This document shows, in pieces, positions 18,775 to 28,929 of a DNA stretch of 64,000 nucleotides. Each line of letters starts with the position of its first letter. Within the stretch, counting starts at the first letter, position 1. The notes beneath the pieces were generated by a model. The model was given only the letters and a program-made list of their open reading frames with translations, searched no databases and was not told the DNA's origin. The position numbers were made by a program, and so were the translations under genes. This DNA is from Polaromonas sp. (lineage in GTDB: Bacteria > Pseudomonadota > Gammaproteobacteria > Burkholderiales > Burkholderiaceae_C), in the NCBI RefSeq assembly GCF_016185115.1, contig NZ_JACPOF010000020.1:186001-250000 (forward strand). The letters are read 5' to 3'.

Positions 18775-19594
18775 TCACGACTGTCCGATGAGAAAATTAC
18801 CGTGCGGCATCCCCTTGCCCACCGCCGCCACAACCGTTTCATCCTTCAGGCCGACGCCCGACAGCTGCCGCGCCTGCATCTGCGTGATCAGGTAGTGCAC
18901 TTTCGCCGCAGCCTCGTCCCACGGCAGGCCCGCCGGGCGGATGTTGGAGACGCAGTTGCGGCTGGCGTCGGTCAGGCCCACACGCGGGGCCCAGGTGAGG
19001 TAGGCGCCCATGCTGTCGGGTGAGCTCAGGCCCGGCCGCTCGCCAATCAGCAGCAGTACCAGCCGCGCACCCAGCAGCTCGCCAACTTCATCGCCTATCG
19101 CGACGCGGCCCTGCTGAACGATGACGGGTCGTGCAGTGGGCACCCCATCCCCCAGCAAACTGCCCAGTGCGACCAGGAACGGCACGGCGTTTTGCGCTAC
19201 AGCCAGGGACGACAGGCCGTCGGCGATGACCACAGCGATGTCACAGCCGCCTCCCTGCACACTCCCCTGCATCAAGGCCATGGCCTTCAGGCGCTCACGC
19301 GACGGGGCATCCAGGCGCCTGCCCAGGTCGGGGCGCTGCAGGTATTCCAGCCGGTCGGTCACCTCACTGTGCAGCACACATGCTTCAGCTGCCTTGGTCC
19401 ATGTCCTGCAGCAGCTGCGGCACATCCAGCGCCTGATGCACGGCGTCACGCGCCTGCGCATGGGCGAGCTGGAAGGCGAGTTGCGGCTGTGTCGGCAAAC
19501 TCGCGCCAGTGCGGCCCAGCGCAATGCGGGCATCGGTGAACTGGCGAAGCTGGCCCCATGGGTTGGTGATGACGGGTGGCTTTGGAGAAGTCAT
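18775..19594 (-). pseudogene. eutC: Ethanolamine ammonia-lyase small subunit, frameshifted
   Basis: EutC pairs with EutB to split ethanolamine into acetaldehyde and ammonia with adenosylcobalamin. The N-terminal part is read from ATG 19594 (start overlaps the eutB stop by ATGA) through [11 protein letters not shown] and ends at a TGA (19385-19387). The rest, from ACVLHSEVTDRLEYLQRPDL to the C-terminus, continues in the +1 frame to 18775. Joining the frames gives about 273 residues, a normal EutC. One extra base around 19385-19400 explains the break; either mutation or sequencing error is possible. Confidence 0.85.
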
Positions 19595-20997
19595 GCCTGA
19601 CCAAGCCTTTTGATGGACTCAAGAAACGTGGGAGGCAAATCTTCCGTCAGTTGCATGTGTCGGCTACCGCCAGTGGTGATCTGCATTTTCTCCAGCCAGG
19701 CCTCAAACTCCGGAGCAGGCCGCAGCCCCAACGCCCGGCGCGCATACAGCGCATCGTGGAAAGACGTGGTCTGGTAATTGAGCATGATGTCGTCCGAGCC
19801 CGGCACGCCCATGACAAAGGTGCAACCCGCCACGCCCAGCAGGGTCAGCAGCACGTCCATGTCGTTCTGGTCGGCTTCTGCATGGTTGGTGTAGCAGACA
19901 TCGCAGCCCATGGGCAGGCCCAGCAGCTTGCCGCAGAAATGGTCTTCAAGCCCGGCGCGGATGATCTGCTTGCCGTCGTACAGATATTCAGGACCGATAA
20001 AACCCACCACACTGTTCACCAGCAGGGGCCTGAAGTGCCGGGCCACGGCATAGGCCCGCACCTCGCAGGTTTGCTGGTCCAGCCCATGGTTGGCACTGGC
20101 CGAGAGCGCACTGCCCTGCCCGGTTTCGAAATACATCACGTTGCTGCCGACCGTGCCGCGTTTGAGTGACTGCGCCGCATCGTGTGCCTCGGCCAGCAGC
20201 TTGATGTCAATGCCAAAACTGCGATTGGCGGCTTCCGTGCCGGCGATGGACTGAAAAACAAGGTCCACCGGCGCGCCACGGTTGATGGCCTCAATCGTGT
20301 TGGTCACATGCGTGAGCACGCAGGACTGCGCGGGGATGCCGTAGTGCCGGATGATCTCGTCCATCATGCCGACCAGTTTGACGACCTGCGGCACGTTGTC
20401 GGTGGCAGGGTTGATGCCGAAGACTGCATCACCGCTGCCATAGAGCAGGCCGTCGAGCAGGCTGGCTGCAATGCCTGCTGCATCGTCGGTCGGGTGGTTG
20501 GGCTGCAGGCGCGTCGACAGCCGGCCGGGCAGGCCTATGGTGTTTCTGAATGCCGTGACGACGCGGCATTTCTGCGCGGCAAGAATCAGGTCCTGGTTGC
20601 GCATCAGCTTGCTGACGGCGGCGGCCATTTCGGGTGTGATGCCGGGCGCTACTGCGGTCAGTACAGCGCCGTCCACGCCATCGCTCAGCAGCCAGTTGCG
20701 GAAGTCGCCTACCGTGAGGTGGCTGATGGGCGCGAACGCCGCTGCGTCATGACTGTCGATGATGAGGCGGGTGACCTCGTCGTCCTCATAGGGCACGACG
20801 GCCTCATTGAGGAAGGTGGCCAGGGGCAAATCGGCCAGCGCCATCTGCGCGACGACGCGCTGCTCGTCGGTGGCGGCAGCAACACCGGCCAGCACATCGC
20901 CAGAGCGCAGCGGCGTGGCTTTGGCCAGCAGGTCTTTCAGGTCATGAAAGCTCCAGGTGGATGTACCGGCGGTGTGGGTGAATCTGGCGCTGGGCAT
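19591..20997 (-). CDS. eutB: Ethanolamine ammonia-lyase large subunit
   Basis: Catalytic subunit of the B12-dependent lyase, a TIM-barrel enzyme. All 468 residues are present, with motifs such as [35 protein letters not shown] and [18 protein letters not shown]. The length is normal and no lesion is seen. It overlaps the start of eutC. Neither the ethanolamine permease, EutA reactivase nor aldehyde dehydrogenase is nearby, and the partner eutC is frameshifted, so function in this strain depends on that lesion. Confidence 0.95.
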   Translation of the reverse strand: MPSARFTHTAGTSTWSFHDLKDLLAKATPLRSGDVLAGVAAATDEQRVVAQMALADLPLATFLNEAVVPYEDDEVTRLIIDSHDAAAFAPISHLTVGDFRNWLLSDGVDGAVLTAVAPGITPEMAAAVSKLMRNQDLILAAQKCRVVTAFRNTIGLPGRLSTRLQPNHPTDDAAGIAASLLDGLLYGSGDAVFGINPATDNVPQVVKLVGMMDEIIRHYGIPAQSCVLTHVTNTIEAINRGAPVDLVFQSIAGTEAANRSFGIDIKLLAEAHDAAQSLKRGTVGSNVMYFETGQGSALSASANHGLDQQTCEVRAYAVARHFRPLLVNSVVGFIGPEYLYDGKQIIRAGLEDHFCGKLLGLPMGCDVCYTNHAEADQNDMDVLLTLLGVAGCTFVMGVPGSDDIMLNYQTTSFHDALYARRALGLRPAPEFEAWLEKMQITTGGSRHMQLTEDLPPTFLESIKRLGQA

Positions 20998-21060
20998 GAC
21001 GCATCTTGTGCACTTTTCATGCCGGGCGCAATCGGTCGCTGCTTACATGCGGCAAAAAAC

Positions 21061-21534
21061 TCAGCCCAATGTGGCTCCGGCAAATTCGCGCTCTGCGGCA
21101 AACCAGTCCAGCACGGGGATGGCACCGGGAAGCACCGGCTGCACTTTCACGGGCAGCGACTGCCATGCAAAGGATTGCCCTTCGCGCATCTGCAGCTCGC
21201 CAGACCACTCGAAGACCTTGCAGAAATGCAGTTTGACCAGGGCGTGCGGGTAATCGACCATCTCGATCTTCCAGTCGTGCACGGCACCTATGGTGATGCC
21301 GACTTCTTCCTGCAGCTCACGGCGCAGCGCCTGCTCCACCGTCTCACCGGCTTCGAGCTTGCCGCCCGGAAATTCCCAATAGCCTTCGTAGACCTTGCCT
21401 GCGGGACGGGAGGTCAGCAGGAAGTCACCATTGGGCTGCAGCAGCACACCGACGGCCACATCCACGACCTTGCGGTCCTTGCCGGCTTCCACGCCTTCTC
21501 GCGGCCTGTCGCCGTGGGCTATGAGCACCGACAC
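21061..21534 (-). CDS. NUDIX hydrolase, MutT/8-oxo-dGTPase type
   Basis: Has VVDVAVGVLLQPNGDFLLTSRP followed by an intact NUDIX box beginning GGKLEAGETVEQALRREL and ending QEEVG, then the MutT-like tail with WQSLPVKVQPVLPGAIPVL. GTG 21534 begins two bases after the stop of the upstream ATPase gene and is preferred to TTG 21573, giving 157 residues. It probably sanitises oxidised nucleotides; substrate choice within the MutT group is inference. It lies downstream of a DUF815 gene, an arrangement common in Burkholderiales. Confidence 0.85.
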   Translation of the reverse strand: MSVLIAHGDRPREGVEAGKDRKVVDVAVGVLLQPNGDFLLTSRPAGKVYEGYWEFPGGKLEAGETVEQALRRELQEEVGITIGAVHDWKIEMVDYPHALVKLHFCKVFEWSGELQMREGQSFAWQSLPVKVQPVLPGAIPVLDWFAAEREFAGATLG

Positions 21535-21535
21535 G

Positions 21536-22477
21536 TCAGTAGTCCTGCGATTTTTCTGAGGGGTCGCGGGCAACGTAGTCGGCCACCGGCGTGATCGCAG
21601 GCTTTACAGCCGTCTCACGACCCGCATAGTCACGCGCAAACTGGTAGGCCACACGGCCGCTGCGCGAACCGCGTTCCAGCGCCCAGACCAGCGATTCAGG
21701 CCGCGCAGCCGCCATCGCACTTTCGGGCACACCGAAAGACGACAGCCACTGCGTGACGATGGTGAGGTATTCGTCCTGGCTGAAGGGGTAAAAACTTACC
21801 CACAGGCCGAAGCGCTCTGACAGCGAAATCTTTTCTTCAACAACTTCACCGGGGTGCACTTCACCGTCTTCACTGTGCGTGTAGGTGAGGTTTTCGGTCA
21901 TGTACTCGGGCAGCAGATGGCGGCGGTTGCTGGTCGCATAGATCAGCACATTGGGCGTTGATGCCGCCACCGAACCATCAAGAATCGACTTCAGCGCCTT
22001 GTAGCCGGGCTCGCCTTCTTCAAAGCTCAGGTCATCGCAGAAGACGATGAATTTCTCGGGCAGGCCTGAGACCACATCAACGATATCGGGCAGGTCGGTC
22101 AGGTCGGTCTTGTCAACCTCAATCAGGCGCAGGCCTTTGGGCGAATATTCGTTCAGACAGGCCTTGATGAGCGACGACTTGCCGGTGCCGCGCGCGCCGG
22201 TCAGCAGCACGTTGTTGGCAGGTTTGCCATTGACGAACTGCTCGGTGTTGCGGCGTATCTTTTCTTTCTGGTCTTCAATCTCCTTCAGATCGCCCAGGCT
22301 CATGCTGCCGATGTGGCGCACGGGCTCAAGCGAGCCGTGACCGGAGCTGCGCTTGCGGTAGCGGTAGGCCACGGACGCCGTCCAGTCGGGTGCCGTGAGC
22401 GGATGCGGGAGTATGGATTCAATGCGGGTGATCAGCGAATCGAATCGCGTGATCAGCCGTTCAAAATGCTCGTTCAT
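21536..22477 (-). CDS. DUF815 AAA+ family ATPase
   Basis: 313 residues with a P-loop at 94-102 (GARGTGKSS), a Walker B-like FIVFCDDLSFEEG and a sensor-1-like LIYATSNRRHLLPE. The family is widespread in proteobacteria but its role is not established. It lies 8 nt downstream of argJ and 1 nt before the NUDIX gene, so the three form one transcription unit. An N-terminal helical region (about 45 residues) precedes the ATPase domain. Confidence 0.85.
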   Translation of the reverse strand: MNEHFERLITRFDSLITRIESILPHPLTAPDWTASVAYRYRKRSSGHGSLEPVRHIGSMSLGDLKEIEDQKEKIRRNTEQFVNGKPANNVLLTGARGTGKSSLIKACLNEYSPKGLRLIEVDKTDLTDLPDIVDVVSGLPEKFIVFCDDLSFEEGEPGYKALKSILDGSVAASTPNVLIYATSNRRHLLPEYMTENLTYTHSEDGEVHPGEVVEEKISLSERFGLWVSFYPFSQDEYLTIVTQWLSSFGVPESAMAAARPESLVWALERGSRSGRVAYQFARDYAGRETAVKPAITPVADYVARDPSEKSQDY

Positions 22478-22485
22478 TTTTATTC

Positions 22486-23715
22486 TTAGCTTCTGTAATC
22501 GGCGTTGATCTTCACGTATTCATAGGAGAAATCGCAGGTCCAGACGGTGTCAGTCGCATCGCCACGGCCCAGCACCACACGCACGGTGATCTCGCTTTGT
22601 TTCATCACGCGCTGGCCATCGGCTTCGACGTAGCCCGGATGACGGCCGCCATTTTTGGCGACCAGCACATCATCCAGGTACAAATCGATTTTGGTCTGGT
22701 CGAGGTCCTCAATGCCGGCGTAACCGACTGCAGCCAGAATGCGGCCGAGGTTGGGGTCGCTGGCAAAAAAAGCAGTCTTGACGAGCGGCGAATGGGCGAT
22801 GGCATAGGCCACCTTGCGGCACTCCTCGCCAGTCTTGCCGCCTTCGATGACCACGCTGATGAACTTGGTCGCGCCTTCGCCGTCGCGGACTATGGCCTGT
22901 GCCAGCTTGCGGGCGATTTCCAGCATGGCCGCGCGCAGGGCCTTGCCTTCTGCGCTGTCCAGCGAGGTGATGGCAGCGTGCTTCGCCTTGTTGGTGGCCA
23001 TGACCACAAACGAATCGTTGGTGGACGTATCGCCATCAACCGTCACGCGGTTGAACGAACCTTCGGCGAGTTCACGCGCCAGCTGCGCCATGAGCGGCTG
23101 CGCCACTGTTGCATCGGTAGCCATGAAGCCCAGCATGGTGGCCATGTTGGGGCGGATCATGCCTGCACCTTTGCTGATGCCGGTAATGGTCACTTCTGCA
23201 CCGCCAATGTTGACCTTCTTTGAAAAAGCCTTGGCCACGGTGTCGGTGGTCATGATGGCTTCTGCGGCATTGGCCCAGTTGTCTGCTTTTGCGTCAGCAA
23301 TCGCTGCGGGCAGGCCGGCTTCTATGCGCTCATGCGGCAGCGGCTCCATGATGACGCCGGTTGAAAACGGCAGGATCTGCTCGGGCGCCAGATCCAGGTC
23401 TTTTGCCAGCGCAATACAGCTGGCCCTTGCACGCATCAAACCGTCTTCACCGGTGCCGGCGTTGGCATTGCCGGTGTTGATGACCATGGCGCGTATGCCG
23501 AAATTTTGTGCCAGATGTTCGCGGCACAGCTGCACGGGTGCGGCGCAAAAGCGGTTCTGCGTAAACACAGCGCCTACCGATGCGCCCTCATCGAGCAACA
23601 GGACGGCCAGGTCCTTGCGGTTGGCCTTGCGTATGCCCGCTTCGGTGATGCCCCAGCGCACACCGGGCACTGGATAAAGGTCTGATGCAGGTGTGGCGAC
23701 GAGATTGACGGGCAT
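22486..23715 (-). CDS. argJ: Ornithine acetyltransferase / N-acetylglutamate synthase
   Basis: Recycles the acetyl group from N-acetylornithine to glutamate in arginine synthesis; many homologues also use acetyl-CoA. The self-processing site is NMATMLGF, with Thr193 becoming the N-terminal nucleophile of the beta chain. The product is 409 residues from ATG 23715; an upstream in-frame TTG at 23754 is less likely. C-terminal [11 protein letters not shown] (seen in part as NGGRHPGYV) and the C-terminal aromatic FSYEYVKIN fit the family. Confidence 0.95.
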   Translation of the reverse strand: MPVNLVATPASDLYPVPGVRWGITEAGIRKANRKDLAVLLLDEGASVGAVFTQNRFCAAPVQLCREHLAQNFGIRAMVINTGNANAGTGEDGLMRARASCIALAKDLDLAPEQILPFSTGVIMEPLPHERIEAGLPAAIADAKADNWANAAEAIMTTDTVAKAFSKKVNIGGAEVTITGISKGAGMIRPNMATMLGFMATDATVAQPLMAQLARELAEGSFNRVTVDGDTSTNDSFVVMATNKAKHAAITSLDSAEGKALRAAMLEIARKLAQAIVRDGEGATKFISVVIEGGKTGEECRKVAYAIAHSPLVKTAFFASDPNLGRILAAVGYAGIEDLDQTKIDLYLDDVLVAKNGGRHPGYVEADGQRVMKQSEITVRVVLGRGDATDTVWTCDFSYEYVKINADYRS

Positions 23716-23760
23716 GTTTTCCTGACTCCAGAGAGTAGACCAGCAGACTGACAAGTTTTT

Positions 23761-23836
23761 CCGACGGGCCGCCCCTAGGAAAAAGCGCCCCCTCGGGGGG
23801 CAGAGAACTACACGAAGTGAGTGAACGTGGGGGCTA
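23761..23836 (-). repeat. Gene-end GC-rich repeat, copy 1 (after secA)
   Basis: Read in the secA direction, the stop TAG merges into CCCCCACG, followed by CACTTCGTGTAGT and GCCCCCCGAGGGGGC with a short T run. The last stem plus TTTTT makes this copy a credible terminator for secA. Confidence 0.75.
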
Positions 23837-26611
23837 AGTCAATTGTCCGTGGCAGTTCTTGTATTTTTTGCCCGAGCCGCAGGGGCAAGGGTCGTTGCGG
23901 CCAACACGCGGCACTTCGCCCGCGGGAATGGCCTGTGCACGGCGAGTCGGCTCGTCTTCCATGACGACTTCCACTTCGCCCGTCTCTGTCGGTGCGGTGT
24001 AGGTCACGTTGGCGATATTCTCGGCGCGGTTTTCCATTTCTTCGGCAGCCTGCTCAAGCTGCTCGCCCGACTGGATCTTGACCGTCATCAGCACCTTGGT
24101 GACCTCGTTCTTGACGCTGTCGAGCAGCTGGCCGAAGAGCTCGAACGCCTCGCGCTTGTATTCCTGCTTGGGCTGCTTCTGGGCGTAGCCGCGCAGGTGA
24201 ATACCCTGGCGCAGGTAGTCCAGCGAACTCAGGTGTTCACGCCAGTGCGTGTCTATGCTTTGCAGCAGCACGATGCGTTCAAATTGCAGGAAGTTTTCCT
24301 CACCGATTGCGGTGACCTTGTCGTCAAAAGCGGCATTGGCCGCAGCCAGCACTTTTTCAAGGATGTCTTCATCGGTGATGGCGGCCGAGCCTTCGATGTC
24401 CTTGCCCAGCGGCAGGTCGATTTGCCATTCATCAAACAGGACTTTCTCAAGCCCCGCAACATCCCACTGCTCTTCCACCGTTTCGGCGGGCACGTACTGG
24501 TGCACGAGGTCGGTAAAACAACCTTCACGCAGCGAGGCGATCTGGCCCTGCAGGCTGGCGGCGTCCATGATGTCGTTGCGCTGCTGGTAGATCACCTTGC
24601 GCTGGTCGTTGGCAACGTCGTCGTATTCGAGCAGCTGCTTGCGGATGTCGAAGTTGCGCGCTTCAACCTTGCGCTGTGCGGACTCGATGCTGCGCGTGAC
24701 GATGCCGGCCTCGATGGCCTCACCGTCCGGCATCTTGAGCCGCTCCATGATGGCCTTGACGCGGTCGCCCGCGAAGATGCGCATCAGCGGGTCGTCCAGG
24801 CTCAGGTAAAAACGCGACGAGCCAGGGTCGCCCTGACGGCCTGAGCGGCCGCGCAGCTGGTTGTCGATACGGCGCGACTCATGGCGCTCGGTGGCGATGA
24901 TGCGCAGGCCGCCGAGCGACTTGACCAGTGCATGCTCTTCATCCCACAGCTTGCGCAGGCGGACGATTTCTTTTTCCTTTGCAGCGGCGTCTATGGACTC
25001 GTCAGCCTCAACAGCCTCGACCAGCTTTTCAACGTTACCGCCCAGCACAATGTCAGTACCACGGCCTGCCATGTTGGTGGCAATCGTGATCATCTTGGGA
25101 CGCCCGGCCTGGGCGACGATATCGGCTTCACGCGCATGCTGCTTGGCGTTGAGCACCTGGTGGGGCAGGTTTTCCTTGATCAGCAGCTGGTCGATGATTT
25201 CTGAATTTTCAATCGAGGTGGTGCCGACCAGCACGGGCTGGCCGCGCTCGTAACACTCACGGATGTCCTTGATGGCCGCTTCGTATTTCTCACGCGTGGT
25301 TTTATAAACGCGATCCAGCTGGTCATCGCGCTTGCTGATGCGGTTGGGCGGGATGACCGTGGTCTCAAGCCCATAGATTTCCGAGAACTCATAAGCTTCG
25401 GTATCGGCCGTACCGGTCATGCCGGCCAGCTTGCCGTAGAGGCGGAAATAGTTCTGGAAGGTGATGGATGCCAGCGTCTGGTTCTCTGCCTGGATGGGCA
25501 CGCCTTCTTTCGCTTCCACGGCCTGGTGCAGGCCATCGCTCCAGCGGCGACCCGTCATCAGGCGGCCGGTGAATTCATCGACGATGACAATCTCGGGGCC
25601 TTGCTCGCCGGGCTGCACGACATAGTGCTGGTCGCGGTGATACAGGTTGTTGGCACGCAGCGCCGCATACAGGTGGTGCATCAGCGTGATGTTGGCCGGG
25701 TCATACAGCGTGGCGCCTTCGGGGATCAGCCCCAGGTTGAAAAGAATGCGCTCCGCGTTCTCGTGGCCCTGCTCGGTCAAAAAGACCTGGTGGGTTTTTT
25801 CGTCCAGCGTGAAGTCGCCCGGCTTGGTCACGCCCTCGCCGGTACGCGGGTCAGCTTCGCCTTCCTGGCGCGTGAGCAAGGGAACCACCTTGTTCATCGC
25901 GATATACATCTCGGTGTGGTCTTCAGCCTGACCGCTGATGATGAGCGGTGTGCGCGCCTCGTCGATCAGGATGGAGTCCACCTCGTCAACGATGGCGTAG
26001 TTCAGGCCGCGCTGCACGCGGTCTGCCACTTCATACACCATGTTGTCGCGCAGGTAGTCGAAACCGAATTCGTTGTTGGTGCCGTAGGTGATGTCGCTGC
26101 GGTAGGCGGCCTGCTTTTCTTCGCGGGGCATGTTGGGCAGGTTGATGCCGACGCTCAGGCCCAGGAAGTTGTAGAGCTTGCCCATCCAGCGTGCATCGCG
26201 GTTGGCCAGGTAGTCGTTGACCGTGACGACGTGAACGCCCTTGCCGGTCAGCGCATTGAGGTAGACCGGCAGGGTTGCCGTGAGGGTCTTGCCTTCACCG
26301 GTGCGCATTTCGGAAATCTTGCCGTTGTGCAGCGACATGCCGCCCAGCATCTGCACATCGAAGTGCCGCATCTTCATGACACGCTTGCTACCCTCGCGGA
26401 CCACGGCAAAGGCCTCGGGGAGCACATCATCCAGCGTCTCGCCGGCAGCTACGCGCGTCTTGAACTCTTCTGTCTTCGCACGCAACTGGTCGTCGTCCAG
26501 CTTTTCGTATTGCGCTTCCAGCGCATTGATGCGCTCTATGGTTTTACGGTAGGTTTTCAGCAGGCGGTCGTTGCGGCTGCCGAAGATTTTGGTCAGGATA
26601 TTGGAGGCCAT
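23834..26611 (-). CDS. secA: Preprotein translocase ATPase SecA
   Basis: Motor that drives preproteins through SecYEG. The 925-residue protein has Walker [10 protein letters not shown] in NBD1, [16 protein letters not shown] (DEAD-box), [13 protein letters not shown] NBD2 motifs and the C-terminal zinc SEC-C motif [13 protein letters not shown] that binds SecB. ATG 26611 ([12 protein letters not shown]) is used instead of an in-frame TTG seven codons upstream. A perfect 8-bp hairpin lies in its leader. An M23 peptidase gene and dciA lie upstream, the conserved neighbourhood. Confidence 0.97.
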   Translation of the reverse strand: MASNILTKIFGSRNDRLLKTYRKTIERINALEAQYEKLDDDQLRAKTEEFKTRVAAGETLDDVLPEAFAVVREGSKRVMKMRHFDVQMLGGMSLHNGKISEMRTGEGKTLTATLPVYLNALTGKGVHVVTVNDYLANRDARWMGKLYNFLGLSVGINLPNMPREEKQAAYRSDITYGTNNEFGFDYLRDNMVYEVADRVQRGLNYAIVDEVDSILIDEARTPLIISGQAEDHTEMYIAMNKVVPLLTRQEGEADPRTGEGVTKPGDFTLDEKTHQVFLTEQGHENAERILFNLGLIPEGATLYDPANITLMHHLYAALRANNLYHRDQHYVVQPGEQGPEIVIVDEFTGRLMTGRRWSDGLHQAVEAKEGVPIQAENQTLASITFQNYFRLYGKLAGMTGTADTEAYEFSEIYGLETTVIPPNRISKRDDQLDRVYKTTREKYEAAIKDIRECYERGQPVLVGTTSIENSEIIDQLLIKENLPHQVLNAKQHAREADIVAQAGRPKMITIATNMAGRGTDIVLGGNVEKLVEAVEADESIDAAAKEKEIVRLRKLWDEEHALVKSLGGLRIIATERHESRRIDNQLRGRSGRQGDPGSSRFYLSLDDPLMRIFAGDRVKAIMERLKMPDGEAIEAGIVTRSIESAQRKVEARNFDIRKQLLEYDDVANDQRKVIYQQRNDIMDAASLQGQIASLREGCFTDLVHQYVPAETVEEQWDVAGLEKVLFDEWQIDLPLGKDIEGSAAITDEDILEKVLAAANAAFDDKVTAIGEENFLQFERIVLLQSIDTHWREHLSSLDYLRQGIHLRGYAQKQPKQEYKREAFELFGQLLDSVKNEVTKVLMTVKIQSGEQLEQAAEEMENRAENIANVTYTAPTETGEVEVVMEDEPTRRAQAIPAGEVPRVGRNDPCPCGSGKKYKNCHGQLT

Positions 26612-26627
26612 AAATGCGAGGCCGCCC

Positions 26628-26647
26628 TGCAACCCTCATGGGTTGCA
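26628..26647 (-). promoter_or_regulatory. Hairpin in secA leader
   Basis: TGCAACCC and GGGTTGCA (minus strand) form a perfect 8-bp stem with a four-base loop, ending 16 nt before the secA ATG. No T run follows, so it is not a terminator. It may affect translation of secA; no SecM-like leader peptide is apparent. Confidence 0.45.
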
Positions 26648-26761
26648 ACGCGGCCAAAATCCCTTATTGAATACGGACTGGTACTGCAGTGCTCAGGTAT
26701 GGGCGCGCACAGTAAAGTTCAACCGTGCGCCAAACCTGCCATTTTACCTGTGACGCCCGTC

Positions 26762-27745
26762 CTATTTCGGACGGGGCATTTGCGCCGCCTGCACGGGCTG
26801 TTTGACAGGGCTGAGAACAGCCATTTTGGTGGCCGGCATGTCGCGGCCCGCCGTCAGGAATTTCTGAGGGTCCTGGAAAACGCCCTGCACCAGCACTTCG
26901 AAGTGAAGATGCGGCCCGGTAGACCTGCCCGTGGTGCCGACTTCGGCAATCTTCTGGCCGCGCTTGATCAGGTCACCTTTTTTGACCAGCACCTTTGAAG
27001 AATGGGCATATCGTGTGATGAGGTCATTGCCATGGTCAATCTCGACCATATTGCCGTAGGCGGGGTGGTATTCCTGGGTTACCACGATGCCGCCTGCAGC
27101 CGCCACTATGGGCGTGCCCGGCTCGGAGGGGAAATCAAGCCCGGTGTGCAGGGCCGAGCGGCCATTGAGGGGGTCAATGCGCCAGCCAAAGGACGAGCCC
27201 AGAATGCCGCCGGCAACGGGTTGCTGCGTCGGCACCATGAGCTTTTTGATCTTCTGGTCAAACAGGCGGGACTCCATGACGGTCATCAGGTCGACGCGCT
27301 GGTCGGTCAGTTTGTCGAGATCGGCCAGCGTCGCCTGCAGTTCTTCCATGGTCAGTGAGCGGCTGCCAACCAGGGCCCCGCCACTGCCCATGGTGGATTT
27401 GATCTCCGCAGGGCTGACGCCCGCCAGCCCCGAGACGCGCTCACCCAACGCCTCAAGCTGCATCATCTTGGCCTGCATCTCGCCCAGCCGTTTGGCCATG
27501 ACGTCGAGGTTTTCGCGCATGAAACGGTCACGCTGGTCAAATTCGTCCTTGACCATGAGCTTGACGAGCGAGCCAATGACAGGCCAGCCTTCACGCGCGC
27601 CTTTGAGGAACACCCAGTGGTACAGGCCCGCAGCCACCAGCATCAGCGCGAATGAGGCCACAAAACCGGCAACCACCAGTTTTGTACCGCTCAGGTAAAT
27701 CGCCCGGCTCTTCGCCAGCCACGCATCCGTGATAATCAAATGCAC
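26762..27745 (-). CDS. M23 family metallopeptidase, membrane-anchored
   Basis: Predicted inner-membrane protein with one N-terminal membrane segment, a coiled-coil-like region (about residues 70-180) and a C-terminal LytM/M23 domain. Zinc ligands are complete: HTGLDFP, and the GPHLHFEV motif, so it should be an active endopeptidase rather than a degenerate EnvC/NlpD-type activator. GTG 27745 follows GAGGGA at good spacing and avoids overlap with divergent dciA, giving 327 residues. Located upstream of secA as in other Burkholderiales. Confidence 0.88.
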   Translation of the reverse strand: MHLIITDAWLAKSRAIYLSGTKLVVAGFVASFALMLVAAGLYHWVFLKGAREGWPVIGSLVKLMVKDEFDQRDRFMRENLDVMAKRLGEMQAKMMQLEALGERVSGLAGVSPAEIKSTMGSGGALVGSRSLTMEELQATLADLDKLTDQRVDLMTVMESRLFDQKIKKLMVPTQQPVAGGILGSSFGWRIDPLNGRSALHTGLDFPSEPGTPIVAAAGGIVVTQEYHPAYGNMVEIDHGNDLITRYAHSSKVLVKKGDLIKRGQKIAEVGTTGRSTGPHLHFEVLVQGVFQDPQKFLTAGRDMPATKMAVLSPVKQPVQAAQMPRPK

Positions 27746-27789
27746 TTGTAGTCCCTCGCAAACCAGGCCATTCAGACCAGACTGTCCTC

Positions 27790-28125
27790 GTGACCCAGAA
27801 TTCATATCCCGTCAGACCCGCACAACCCGTGAGGTCGGTTACAGCCCATCAGGCCGTTGAAAACTCACCCACGCTCGGGCGACTCGCTGAGCTGGTGAAA
27901 GAGTCCAGCGATCGGCTCAAGGCCATACAACCACTTATTCCCGAGGGTCTCAGATCAGCCGTCAAGGCCGGACCCATTGAAGGCGAAACCTGGTGTCTGC
28001 TCGTCAGCGGAAACGCTGCTGCTGCAAAACTCCGCCAACTGACGCCGCTTATCCAATCCCGCCTTCTCGGCAAGGGATGGAAGGTTACATCAATTCGGCT
28101 CAAGATACTAATAGGCAAAAAGTAG
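27790..28125 (+). CDS. dciA: DciA-like DUF721 protein
   Basis: 111 residues of the DUF721/DciA family, the ancestral bacterial loader of the replicative helicase DnaB where DnaC is absent. The middle holds the compact KH-like region (PEGLRSAVKAGPIEGETWCLLV) followed by a basic stretch and the VTSIRLKILI end. Start is GTG 27790. It diverges from the M23 gene and sits close to secA, the conserved place of dciA in many proteobacteria. It is shorter than the Pseudomonas protein; function is inferred from family. Confidence 0.75.
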   Translation: MTQNSYPVRPAQPVRSVTAHQAVENSPTLGRLAELVKESSDRLKAIQPLIPEGLRSAVKAGPIEGETWCLLVSGNAAAAKLRQLTPLIQSRLLGKGWKVTSIRLKILIGKK

Positions 28126-28240
28126 TACATCAAATCTACAACCAAGGTCAAAAAAAGGTTGACACTGGGGCTGGTCGCTATCTTTTAGCTAGCGCAACGT
28201 CTTGAGGCAAGCCGTCTGACGCCGCGAACTGAGGGAGGGG

Positions 28241-28316
28241 TGGTGCCGATTATCGGAATCGAACTGATGACCTACCGCTTACAAGGCGGTTGCTCTACCA
28301 ACTGAGCTAAATCGGC
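28241..28316 (-). tRNA. tRNA-Thr (anticodon TGT)
   Basis: Minus strand begins GCCGATTTAGCTCAG and ends ATCGGCACCA with the CCA encoded. Anticodon stem CCGCC/GGCGG-type pairing surrounds loop CTTGTAA, giving TGT (codon ACA). The T arm GTTCGATTC is normal. Length 76 nt. The gene starts 13 nt after the sspB stop on the same strand, so it is probably part of the sspAB transcript. Confidence 0.97.
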
Positions 28317-28329
28317 ACGGAAAACTATT

Positions 28330-28890
28330 TTACTTGACGCGTGTGAGTGAAGGCCTGCCGCCCTGTTTTGGTTTCGGCGGAGTTGGCGGCTGGGGGTCAT
28401 CGCCCGCGCTGGAGCCGCTGTCGGCAGGTACCAGTTGAACAATTTTGGCTTCGGCCGGGGCTGCAGATGGCACAGGTGCCACCGAAAGCGCAGCAGGCGT
28501 GGGCGCGGGCCTGGCTTCGGTCACTGCAGCTGAGGGCGAAAGAACGGATGTCGTCCCCGGGCTTGATGCAGTGGCCAGCGGGAAAGCCATGCCCTGGCCG
28601 TTCTCGCGGGCATAAATCGCAATCACACGGCCAATGGGCACCATGATGTCGCGCGCACTGCCTGCAAAACGCGCCTTGAACTCGATGAAGTCATTACCCA
28701 GCTTGAGTGACGAGGTCGCATCAAAGCTGATGTTCAGCACAATCTCGTTGTTCTTGACGTACTCACGCGGCACCTGCACGCTGTCATCAACAGCCACAGC
28801 GACATAGGGCGTGAGCCCGTTGTCGGTGCACCACTCATACAGGGCCCGTATCAGATACGGGCGTGTGGAAGTGGAGTCCAGCGCGTTCAT
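28330..28890 (-). CDS. sspB: ClpXP adaptor SspB
   Basis: Delivers ssrA-tagged proteins to ClpXP. The 186-residue product starts MNALDSTSTRPYLIRALYEWC with the ssrA-binding core (IVLNISFDATSSLKLGND, FKARFAG) to about residue 105. A Pro/Ala-rich flexible linker then leads to the end GGRPSLTRVK, matching the C-terminal ClpX-binding tail of E. coli SspB (GGRPALRVVK). ATG 28890 is preferred to TTG 28902. It lies 39 nt after sspA. Confidence 0.94.
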   Translation of the reverse strand: MNALDSTSTRPYLIRALYEWCTDNGLTPYVAVAVDDSVQVPREYVKNNEIVLNISFDATSSLKLGNDFIEFKARFAGSARDIMVPIGRVIAIYARENGQGMAFPLATASSPGTTSVLSPSAAVTEARPAPTPAALSVAPVPSAAPAEAKIVQLVPADSGSSAGDDPQPPTPPKPKQGGRPSLTRVK

Positions 28891-28929
28891 GAATTCAGCC
28901 AAGATTCAAAGTCCCGATGCGCCAGGCAA

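Noticed and set aside
19385..19400. Programmed +1 frameshift in eutC
   Set aside because: No slippery codon with a downstream stimulator is evident and EutC is not known to use frameshifting; mutation or sequencing error is simpler.
18775..19533. A stand-alone 252-residue protein in the eutC region with its own start
   Set aside because: The first 50 residues are an out-of-frame reading of the EutC N-terminus (Arg/Cys-rich); only the part from about residue 48 on is real EutC, so it is one frameshifted gene.
20182..21594. A 470-codon open frame opposite eutB and the NUDIX gene
   Set aside because: It spans two real genes on the other strand and has no recognisable domain.
28159..28184. TTGACA followed by TATCTT downstream of dciA as a plus-strand promoter
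   Set aside because: The spacer is only 14 bp and no plus-strand gene or RNA follows; the next gene is the minus-strand tRNA-Thr.
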